The notes below the pieces were generated by a model. That model made no database searches. It was not told the origin of the DNA and saw only the letters and a list, made by a program, of their open reading frames with translations. The position numbers were made by a program, and so were the translations under genes. This document shows, one piece after another, positions 1 through 5,443 of a DNA stretch of 17,975 bases. Every line of letters begins with the position of its first letter. The stretch's first letter is position 1. This DNA comes from Leptolyngbya sp. SIO4C1 (GTDB lineage Bacteria; Cyanobacteriota; Cyanobacteriia; Phormidesmidales; Phormidesmidaceae), in assembly GCA_010671975.1 (NCBI GenBank), contig JAAHIA010000042.1:1-17975 (forward strand). Direction: 5' to 3'.

Positions 1-94
1 TCCATTCGGGGTGGTGCGTCAGGCGATCCTTCACCTCGGCTTCGGAGAGCTTCTCCATAGGGCCGTACTCCATCGATCCGGTCACGGGGGCCAA
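1..94 (-). CDS. N-terminal fragment, probable pterin-4a-carbinolamine dehydratase
   Basis: Only about 31 N-terminal codons lie in the window; the gene runs off the left edge. The frame is open, and the segment MEKLSEAEVKDRLTHHPEW has the layout of the start of the PCD/DCoH family (LSxxEVxxxLxxxPxW), which dehydrates 4a-hydroxytetrahydropterin to recycle pterin cofactor. The start is chosen from a GGAGG ribosome-binding site (complement of 100-104) five bases before a TTG at 94-92. In-frame GTG (85-83) and ATG (73-71, 58-56) codons are alternatives, but the Shine-Dalgarno spacing favours TTG. The active-site His residues of the family would lie outside the window, so the identity is tentative. 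Confidence 0.5.
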   Translation of the reverse strand, partial: MAPVTGSMEYGPMEKLSEAEVKDRLTHHPEW

Positions 95-99
95 CGAAT

Positions 100-104
100 C
101 CTCC
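100..104 (-). promoter_or_regulatory. Ribosome-binding site GGAGG for the left-edge gene
   Basis: The minus strand reads GGAGG followed by ATTCG and then TTG. This is one of the few clear Shine-Dalgarno matches in the window and supports a TTG start at position 94 rather than the downstream ATG at 73. Confidence 0.5.
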
Positions 105-234
105 GAAGGCCTGCCCGCCGGGCTCCACCTGGCAAAAAATTACCCCTAAAATGCACCGGATGCTTTATGCTTAGAAACTAATGCTTTGAGCGGGTCGCTA
201 GATCGCCGCTTGGGGCTAATACACTAGTATCCCT

Positions 235-316
235 GCGGATGTGGTGGAATTGGTAGACACGCACGCTTGAGGGGCGTGTGGCTTGTGCCTTGCGAGTTCG
301 AGTCTCGCCATCCGCA
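235..316 (+). tRNA. tRNA-Leu (anticodon GAG)
   Basis: This is a class II tRNA. The acceptor stem GCGGATG (235-241) pairs perfectly with CATCCGC (309-315), and A316 is the discriminator. The D-arm region contains GGTAGAC. The anticodon stem CACGC (262-266) pairs with GCGTG (274-278) around loop TTGAGGG, giving anticodon GAG at 269-271, which reads CUC and CUU leucine codons. A long variable arm follows, and the T-arm is GCGAG-TTCGAGT-CTCGC (292-308). The 3' CCA is not encoded and must be added after transcription. No intron is present. No convincing promoter was found just upstream. Confidence 0.97.
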
Positions 317-391
317 TTAGGCGCTGACAAAAGCACACCTGAGCCAGACAGACTATGATGGGTTTAGGAAAGTGAATTTTTGTAACTGATT

Positions 392-1018
392 TTGACTTCT
401 ACCTTTGAACTGGCGACCAACGCGCAGGCCCAGACCGACTGGCACGCGCTCAACCCGCTCTGGCAGGGAGATGAAACCGTAGTCAAGCAGGGGCTGCCTC
501 ACGATCAGCTGTCGCCGGCCTGGCAAATTTTACTGCTAGGGGATGGCTCCCCCACGCGCCATCTGCAGCTGCTGACGCGCGAGCCGACTGAGGTAGATGT
601 GATTGACATGTCGCCGGTTGGCATGGACTGCGATCGCGCCCCCAGCCTGATTCGCTATGTGCCCGGTCCTCGGCTGCGCCGCCAGGTCTGGCTGAGAACG
701 GCTTCGGGGCAGCGCCTCGCCTATGCAACTTCCTGGTGGGAAGCCAGCCACGTTGATGACTATTTAGAAAATCGCTCGCTGCCCATCTGGGCTAGCCTAG
801 CGCGGCTGCGCACCGAGCTGTATCGCGATATTCAGGGCCTCTACTACGGTCATTCAGCCGCGCTGGCTGAGGCTTTCGAGCAGCCGGGTCCTTTCTGGGG
901 AAGACACTACCTGTTTTGGCATCATGGCAAACCGCTAACGCTGATCTATGAAGTGTTTTCGCCCTATTTGATGCGCTACCTAGGGCCGATGCGATCGCAC
1001 ACCAGCCATCCGTCTTAG
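392..1018 (+). CDS. Chorismate lyase, Ycf21/DUF98 family
   Basis: This 208-residue protein probably converts chorismate to 4-hydroxybenzoate plus pyruvate, the first committed step of the plastoquinone head group in cyanobacteria. The C-terminal segment WGRHYLFWHHGKPLTLIYEV (169-188) aligns with the UbiC segment containing WGRR and GKPLLLTELFLP, placing the catalytic glutamate at E187. The RRQVWLR motif (96-102) matches the UbiC LREV region, so R97 is the likely substrate arginine. The start is uncertain: TTG at 392 is the usable near-consensus codon just after an in-frame stop at 383-385, with only a distant purine-rich AGGAAAG upstream. No other canonical start lies between that stop and 392. 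The gene converges with the cation transporter across a 63-base gap. Family assignment is firm; the reaction is inferred from the family. Confidence 0.85.
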   Translation: MTSTFELATNAQAQTDWHALNPLWQGDETVVKQGLPHDQLSPAWQILLLGDGSPTRHLQLLTREPTEVDVIDMSPVGMDCDRAPSLIRYVPGPRLRRQVWLRTASGQRLAYATSWWEASHVDDYLENRSLPIWASLARLRTELYRDIQGLYYGHSAALAEAFEQPGPFWGRHYLFWHHGKPLTLIYEVFSPYLMRYLGPMRSHTSHPS

Positions 1019-1081
1019 GCGGCTTTTAGGCGTCTGTATAGCTCTGTAGCAGAAATACAGCGACAGCAGAAATATGGCGCT

Positions 1082-2023
1082 TCAGCTCCAAAGGCCGCGC
1101 GGCGGATCAAAGGCGTCCGGCAGGTTAGGATAGGCAGCGGACTGGGCCTGCTCAACCCAAATCTGCGTTCGTACCGGTCCATACTGGTGGCGCAGCGCAT
1201 TTTCAACCCGCTCGCCAATCGTGCGCGCCATGCTCATAAACTCAGGATGCAGCGCCAGATGTAGCTCAATCCAAACCTGGCGGCCGACCATCCCGCGCGA
1301 CAGAATGCGCGTACAGCGCGTCACGCCTTCTACCTGACCGGCAATTTGAGCAATGGCCTCCGGCGCGATCGCGGTAGGTTGCAGCAGCAGCGGCAGCTGC
1401 GTATTCACCACGCGCCAAAAGCTATGGACGCTCATGATGACTAAGGCAATGGCAAACAGCGGATCGACCCAGCGATGGCCCTGCCAAATGGCCACTAGCG
1501 CAACTAGCAGCAGAATGCTCAGCCAGACATCGCGCAGAATATGCCGAGTCGTCAGCTGCAGCGCCGGGCTATTGAGATAGCGGCCCTGATAGGCGGCAAC
1601 CAGCGAGAGGGTTAGTAAAATCGCAACCAGCGCCGACATCAGCTGCACCAGTGGCAGCATTATGTCGACTGGAAAGGGCAGCGCCGCCCCCTGCCAGGAA
1701 GCTTCAAACTGCCGCAGCGCTAAAATCAGCAGACTAGTACCCGCAAAGCCTAGCGTCGCCGATAGCAGCAGCGTACCCACCGCTTCTCCACGACCGTAGC
1801 CCCAAATTTCTCGACCAAACGAGCGACGCGGCGAGGCAACCGCAACCAGGCTGAGCAGCGTACTGAACACATCGTTGAGCGTATGCAGCGCCTCTGCTAG
1901 CAGACACAGCGACTGACTCACCCACCCAGCGGTCACCTCTATCGCCAAAACAAGCAGCGTAGCCCAGAGCGTGATCAAGAGTAGGCGATAGCTAACCTGT
2001 CGCTGTCGTCCTTCCTCATTCAT
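1082..2023 (-). CDS. Cation diffusion facilitator (CDF) family transporter, probable Zn2+/H+ antiporter
   Basis: This 313-residue inner-membrane protein has about six hydrophobic helices followed by a cytoplasmic domain of roughly 100 residues. Two transport-site motifs are visible: AEALHTLND in helix 2 with H47xxxD51, and RHILRD in helix 5 with H161xxxD165. An HxxxD/HxxxD pair is the set usually linked to zinc selectivity in CDF proteins. E44 occupies the place often held by Asp just before the histidine. The C-terminal part (about 215-293) fits the ferredoxin-like regulatory domain, with IWIELHLALHP-type strands. The start is ATG at 2023-2021, without a clear Shine-Dalgarno. No metalloregulator gene is adjacent, so induction by metal cannot be judged here. 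The family is clear; the metal is inferred. Confidence 0.88.
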   Translation of the reverse strand: MNEEGRQRQVSYRLLLITLWATLLVLAIEVTAGWVSQSLCLLAEALHTLNDVFSTLLSLVAVASPRRSFGREIWGYGRGEAVGTLLLSATLGFAGTSLLILALRQFEASWQGAALPFPVDIMLPLVQLMSALVAILLTLSLVAAYQGRYLNSPALQLTTRHILRDVWLSILLLVALVAIWQGHRWVDPLFAIALVIMSVHSFWRVVNTQLPLLLQPTAIAPEAIAQIAGQVEGVTRCTRILSRGMVGRQVWIELHLALHPEFMSMARTIGERVENALRHQYGPVRTQIWVEQAQSAAYPNLPDAFDPPRGLWS

Positions 2024-2076
2024 AGCCCACAGGCTACCACGGAAAGTTTGAATCTACCTTGACAGCGGCAAAACTC

Positions 2077-2100
2077 CCTCAAACTGCGCCTCAAACTGCG
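2077..2100. repeat. Perfect 12-base tandem duplication
   Basis: CCTCAAACTGCG occurs twice in direct succession (2077-2088 and 2089-2100). It looks like a replication-slippage product in the intergenic gap. Confidence 0.9.
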
Positions 2101-2166
2101 ACTGTCCTACCGAATCTGCAGGCGAGGACCGGGCAGAGCCTCTACGCTATCTCCCAGCCACAGCTA

Positions 2167-2192
2167 GCGCAAGCCCCAGGCGCAAGCCCTAG
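2167..2192. repeat. 13-base tandem repeat, 12 of 13 identical
   Basis: GCGCAAGCCCCAG (2167-2179) is followed directly by GCGCAAGCCCTAG (2180-2192). Confidence 0.9.
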
Positions 2193-2230
2193 AAAACCTA
2201 AGCTAAAACCTGAAAATTTTAAAAGCAGAA

Positions 2231-2269
2231 AGGGTACCGACGACTGGCCGTGTTTCGTCTCGGTACCCT
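2231..2269 (-). terminator. Hairpin with 10-base perfect stem, possible terminator of the minus-strand gene at 2378-3280
   Basis: AGGGTACCGA (2231-2240) is the exact reverse complement of TCGGTACCCT (2260-2269). A further CGA/TCG pairing after a two-base bulge shortens the loop. On the minus strand it lies about 110 bases after the stop of the upstream gene and is followed by TTCTGCTTTTAAAATTTT, a T-rich but interrupted tract. It could be a weak intrinsic terminator or an RNA-processing site. No T-run follows on the plus strand. Confidence 0.4.
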
Positions 2270-2334
2270 CACTGGTTCGCTCCTCACACACAATGGTCAG
2301 TATAAAACAACGGTCGAGTTTTGTCACCTCTATA

Positions 2335-2402
2335 GATATTTTTTTACAAGCAATTGCTGAGAGCATCGGATATTTTTTTACAGGTGGCTGCTGAGAGCAC
2401 CT
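2335..2402. repeat. 34-base imperfect tandem duplication running into a gene's 3' end
   Basis: Copy 1 (2335-2368) and copy 2 (2369-2402) share GATATTTTTTTACA at their starts and GCTGAGAGCA later, with 27 of 34 positions identical by manual alignment. Copy 2 contains the stop codon and last codons of the minus-strand gene ending at 2378, so copy 1 looks like a duplicated relic of that gene's 3' end. Confidence 0.8.
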
Positions 2403-3280
2403 AAATGCGGGCAGCTGAGCCGATAGAGCATAGCCTGCACCGCGCGAATCAGCCCCAGGCGCAGCTGCCGCTGCTCTGGCGTACCGGCCCAGGGCGAACA
2501 GGCCGCGTAAAACAGCTCAAATGCCTGTGATAGAGCGTAAGCCAGCTTGAGGCAGCCAGCCGCTAACGCATGAGACAGCTGCTCATACCCGTCGGCCGCA
2601 TCAATCAGCGCGTGAATTAAGGCCCGCTCGCCCGTCGCCAGGCCGCTCAGGCCAACCTGTCTAAGCTGCCAGAACAGGTCGGGCGCTGCTTGCAGCTGAT
2701 AGCTAGCCGCTGACTGAGGGTGACAAAAACTGATTTGCTGCTGCTGCGCAGCCCGGCGCAGCAGCGAGCAGCAGCGGCCATAGACATATTGAATTTGCCA
2801 GGGCGGTCGACGAGCAATGCGATCGCAGTCTGGCTGCAGCGGTATCTGATTCAAGCTGACCAGCCAGGCGCTCAGCCCGGGCGCTAGCAAAGAAAATTGC
2901 AGCCATCCCGAGGCAGCCGCCTGAATCTGCACCGATGCCCACAGTGATTGCAACAGCGGATCACGCTGGCGATCGCGCTGCGCAACTTTGAGCACATCTG
3001 CTAAACACCGCGCAATTTCGTCAGCCGGCTGCTGCAGCGGCTTCTCCCATCTCCGAGCAATTGCGGAGACATAGGTAACCGTCTCTATCTGATTGACTTT
3101 TTTTAAGGGAATTTCCTGATGACAAAGCACCGAGTTTTTACAGATTCTTAACAAGGTATCCGGGTGCTTCCGCAGATCATGTGAAAAATCAGTGAAGTTA
3201 TTGTCATCAGGTTTTTTTTCCGTGAAAGCGGCCAGTTTTATTTGCTGAGTCAGTGTTCGTTTCAACGAAAAATGTGTCAT
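2378..3280 (-). CDS. ArgRS-like protein with DALR anticodon-binding domain but no catalytic core
   Basis: This 300-residue protein has a C-terminal half (about 163-300) resembling the DALR anticodon-binding domain of arginyl-tRNA synthetase: IQYVYGRCCSLLRRA matches the QYAHARxxSILR motif, and the end RLGLIRAVQAML matches the ArgRS C-terminal helix. Residues about 68-145 (TYVSAIARRWEKPLQQPADE, then GWLQFSLLAPGLSAWL) resemble the N-terminal Add-1 domain of ArgRS, which touches the tRNA elbow. The whole Rossmann core with HIGH and KMSKS motifs, several hundred residues in ArgRS, is missing, so it cannot aminoacylate alone. The first ~60 residues (about 3100-3280) are AT-richer than the rest and match nothing I know, so the true start could lie downstream of the ATG at 3280-3278. 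It probably binds tRNA or another RNA; the function is unknown. A Crp-family regulator is divergent from it. Confidence 0.7.
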   Translation of the reverse strand: MTHFSLKRTLTQQIKLAAFTEKKPDDNNFTDFSHDLRKHPDTLLRICKNSVLCHQEIPLKKVNQIETVTYVSAIARRWEKPLQQPADEIARCLADVLKVAQRDRQRDPLLQSLWASVQIQAAASGWLQFSLLAPGLSAWLVSLNQIPLQPDCDRIARRPPWQIQYVYGRCCSLLRRAAQQQQISFCHPQSAASYQLQAAPDLFWQLRQVGLSGLATGERALIHALIDAADGYEQLSHALAAGCLKLAYALSQAFELFYAACSPWAGTPEQRQLRLGLIRAVQAMLYRLSCPHLGALSSHL

Positions 3281-3638
3281 ATTTGTCTAGACTCAAGATA
3301 CCGTTTTACAAACTCGCTAAGCTAAATTACCGAAGTATCCATATAAGGGTCTAATCGCTTTTTTCAAGAGATGCTGAAGGCTGTGTAAAGAAGTCAATTT
3401 GGCTGCTGAAAGATCCGCAATTTGTACTAATCTACTTGCAATATTTATCCATAGCTTGAGTGGTAATTTTACGGTTGACAGCAGGCATGCCTTCTGCATC
3501 TTCGTAGCTGCCGCAGCGAGCTGTCCGCTCAAACCACTTCTTTTAGAGGTGTTTAGCAGCAGGGATGCGTCTGCACAGGCCATCCTCTTTAGCTCTACCA
3601 GTCTGCTCGATGGAACTTTATGACTCACTCTTAGTTAG
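3281..3638. other. Divergent intergenic region between the DALR-domain gene and the Crp-family gene
   Basis: This 358-base gap is AT-richer than its surroundings, especially 3281-3480. It holds a perfect -35-like TTGACA at 3475-3480, but 17 bases later (3498-3503) the -10 position is poor (ATCTTC), so I do not call a promoter. The perfect palindrome AGGCATGCCT lies at 3483-3492. Weak overlapping frames exist on both strands (3317-3628 minus, GTG start; 3399-3623 plus) without ribosome-binding sites or recognisable protein character. It probably carries the promoters of both divergent genes. Confidence 0.5.
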
Positions 3639-4388
3639 ATGACACTATCGACGATTCAATCAACCCCTAGCAGTTTTACGATGTCTTCTTCTACTCAATC
3701 AGACGATACTCGGCCGTTTCTGGTATGGCAGAGAATCTCAGACTGGGCACAGGAGCACTATCGCTGCCGCACGTTCAATAAAGATGAAAAGATTCCTACC
3801 CGGCCAGGGCTGCTGTATTTAGTTCAACGAGGGGCGGTGCGGCTGGTGGGCAACGCTCAGGTAAGCACCGCCAAGCCTAAAGCTTCGACCTCGCGCGTGC
3901 CGCTAGTAGCAGCAGAAGAAGCCTTTTTAGGGTTTATTGGTGCGGGTCAGCCGTTTGAAATTGTGGCGCAGCCGCCTTTTACGCTGCAGAGCTTTGCTCA
4001 CGTCGATCAGACGACCATCATTTGGCTGTACTGGAACGATCTAGATACCTGGCCTCACTTTCGGCGCGAAGTGCTAGATGCGTTCCGCCGACAGCACCAG
4101 CGCAAGCTGCTGTGGCTGAGCACGCTAGGGCAACGTCGCACCATCGATCGGCTGCTGGGCTTTTTAACGCTGCTGATTGATGAGTATGGCGAGCCTTGTG
4201 AAATTGGCTACTATCTGCCGTTCCCGCTGACGCATGCGCAAATTGGCAGCGCCATTGGCTCTACCCGCGTCACCGTCACGCGTCTGATGGGCAAGCTGCG
4301 GCAGCGCAGTCTAATTCAAAGCCACGGTGAGAACTTGATTTGCATTCCTTACAAAGAGGGTCGATACAGCAGCAGCGCTAAAGCCTGA
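3639..4388 (+). CDS. Crp/Fnr-family transcriptional regulator, NtcA-like DNA-binding domain
   Basis: This 249-residue regulator has a divergent cyclic-nucleotide-binding-type beta domain (about 42-140), a long dimer helix (about 140-165) and a winged helix-turn-helix (about 165-237). The recognition region THAQIGSAIGSTRVTVTRLM (198-217) is almost the NtcA/Crp signature, so the DNA site may be NtcA-like. The effector pocket is not standard: the phosphate-binding cassette of cAMP receptors (GExxGE...RSA) is replaced by a segment around GFIGAGQPFEI (98-108), and I do not see the NtcA FGVLSLL stretch used for 2-oxoglutarate binding. It is therefore a paralogue, not NtcA itself. The start is ATG at 3639, with ATG at 3681 (residue 15) as an alternative; neither has a clear Shine-Dalgarno. 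It is divergent from the DALR-domain gene and converges with the solute-binding gene across six bases. Confidence 0.85.
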   Translation: MTLSTIQSTPSSFTMSSSTQSDDTRPFLVWQRISDWAQEHYRCRTFNKDEKIPTRPGLLYLVQRGAVRLVGNAQVSTAKPKASTSRVPLVAAEEAFLGFIGAGQPFEIVAQPPFTLQSFAHVDQTTIIWLYWNDLDTWPHFRREVLDAFRRQHQRKLLWLSTLGQRRTIDRLLGFLTLLIDEYGEPCEIGYYLPFPLTHAQIGSAIGSTRVTVTRLMGKLRQRSLIQSHGENLICIPYKEGRYSSSAKA

Positions 4389-4402
4389 CTGCGGCTAGCG
4401 CT
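4374..4402. terminator. Inverted repeat spanning the facing stop codons
   Basis: AGCGCT (4374-4379) and AGCC (4382-4385) pair with GGCT (4393-4396) and AGCGCT (4397-4402), with a two-base bulge and a TGACTGC loop. The structure covers the stop codons of both convergent genes. No T-run follows on either strand, so it would be a factor-dependent or processing signal at best. Confidence 0.35.
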
Positions 4403-5429
4403 CGGCGGAGAGGGGAACAAAGCCAAGCTGCAGCAGCAGCTGTTGACCCGTGGGCGATCGCAGCAGCTGCGCATAGGCGCGGCCAGCCTGTTCAGCAGGT
4501 TGACCATTGGCGTTGACAACCACCAGCAGCGGTCGCGTCAGCGGATAGGTCTGATTCTGAAAGGCGGCTAGGTCAAGCTGATTGCGGCGCGTTGGGCAGT
4601 CTGCGGGGGGAATATAGGGCTGCCGATAGGGGGCAACCAGCTGCTGCTCGCTGCGGCCAATCGCCAGCGGCACCACCGTGCATTGGCCCACCACTTCTGG
4701 CGCAGAGGCAAAGTAGATAGCGCCTGGCGTGCTGCTCACCTGTCGCAGGGCGGCTGTGGTCGTAGCGGCTCGCTGTAGATTAGGGCTGAAGGCTGCCCCC
4801 CCAAGTACGGCTGACTGAAAAAACTGTACCGTGCCACCGCGATCGCTGCGGGCCACCGGCACCACCGACAGAGCGGGACCGCCCACTGCCTGCCAGTTAG
4901 TCACATCGCCGGTGTAGATAGCCTTGAGCTGAGCCAGCGTCAGCCCAGGCAGCGACAGATCGGGGTGCACCGCGATCGCAATCGCCTCTGTCATCACTGG
5001 AATTTCAACCAGCGAGAGGCCCTGCTGCTGCGCCTGCTGCTTTTCGGCATCGCTCAGCGGTCGAGAAGACTGCGCAAAATCTAGCGCTCCCTGCATCAGC
5101 ATCTGAATCCCCACTGCCGAGCTTGGCGACTGACTAGGCGGGCTTTCGTAAACCAGCTCAAAGTCAGGCCAGGTCTGCTGTATGAGCGGCTCAGTGGCCC
5201 CGCGAATGGGGGCCCAGCTCGTGCTGCCGCCATATTTAAACCGTCCGGTTGGCACAGTCAGGTTAGCTGCGGACTCAGTGGCAGCCGGCACCGGCTGATT
5301 TTGAGCAGACAGCCCAGATGACCCGCCATCGAACCGCTGTCTGAGCCACCAGACACCGCCTGCCGCGACTGCCGCTGTAATGCCCAGAGCGGCTATTAGA
5401 ACCGGAATTTCATTTTTAGACTGAGACAT
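4395..5429 (-). CDS. Membrane-anchored PstS-like phosphate-binding-type protein
   Basis: This 344-residue protein has an N-terminal hydrophobic anchor (about 10-29), a low-complexity linker (about 33-60), then a periplasmic-binding fold of the PstS type. Recognisable ligand-loop elements are GGSTSW (67-72), SSRPLS (121-126) and RSDRGGT (194-200), which match the PstS GST, S(S/R)R and RxDxSGT regions. AIAVHP followed by LTLAQLKAIYTGDVTNW is the typical family hinge segment. C250 and C278 could form a disulphide. The start is ATG at 5429-5427; a TTG at 5438 would add three residues. The gene follows the kinase after 14 bases on the same strand, and no pstCAB transporter genes are present, so a sensing role partnered with the kinase is more plausible than bulk transport. 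The ligand is inferred to be phosphate or a similar oxyanion. Confidence 0.85.
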   Translation of the reverse strand: MSQSKNEIPVLIAALGITAAVAAGGVWWLRQRFDGGSSGLSAQNQPVPAATESAANLTVPTGRFKYGGSTSWAPIRGATEPLIQQTWPDFELVYESPPSQSPSSAVGIQMLMQGALDFAQSSRPLSDAEKQQAQQQGLSLVEIPVMTEAIAIAVHPDLSLPGLTLAQLKAIYTGDVTNWQAVGGPALSVVPVARSDRGGTVQFFQSAVLGGAAFSPNLQRAATTTAALRQVSSTPGAIYFASAPEVVGQCTVVPLAIGRSEQQLVAPYRQPYIPPADCPTRRNQLDLAAFQNQTYPLTRPLLVVVNANGQPAEQAGRAYAQLLRSPTGQQLLLQLGFVPLSAER

Positions 5430-5443
5430 AGGGTTCAAAGGGG

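Larger units (their letters stand above)
2024..2377. other. Repeat-rich intergenic gap without a convincing gene
   Basis: This 354-base gap lies between two minus-strand genes. It contains a perfect 12-base tandem duplication (2077-2100), a 13-base tandem repeat differing at one base (2167-2192), a hairpin with a 10-base stem (2231-2269) and most of a 34-base imperfect tandem duplication (2335-2402). A 111-codon plus-strand frame starting at TTG crosses it, but its sequence is low-complexity (LPQTAPQTATVLP) and follows the repeats, so I do not call it a gene. Promoter elements for the minus-strand transporter are probably here but not identifiable by eye. Confidence 0.6.

Noticed and set aside
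180..234. Sigma-70 promoter for tRNA-Leu (TTGAGC, TAATAC or TACACT)
   Set aside because: The candidate hexamers are too weak or wrongly spaced to support a call.
2059..2394. 111-codon plus-strand frame with TTG start
   Set aside because: It crosses several tandem repeats and the hairpin, has low-complexity sequence, no ribosome-binding site and no known family.
3317..3628. 103-codon minus-strand frame and overlapping plus-strand frame 3399-3623 in the divergent gap
   Set aside because: Both lack ribosome-binding sites and family resemblance. They overlap one another, and the region more likely holds promoters.
3639..4388. Naming the Crp-family gene ntcA
   Set aside because: Only the DNA-binding half resembles NtcA; the effector half lacks the NtcA pattern.
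4395..5429. Naming the solute-binding gene pstS
   Set aside because: It has a membrane anchor instead of a cleaved signal, lacks pstCAB neighbours and is coupled to a kinase.
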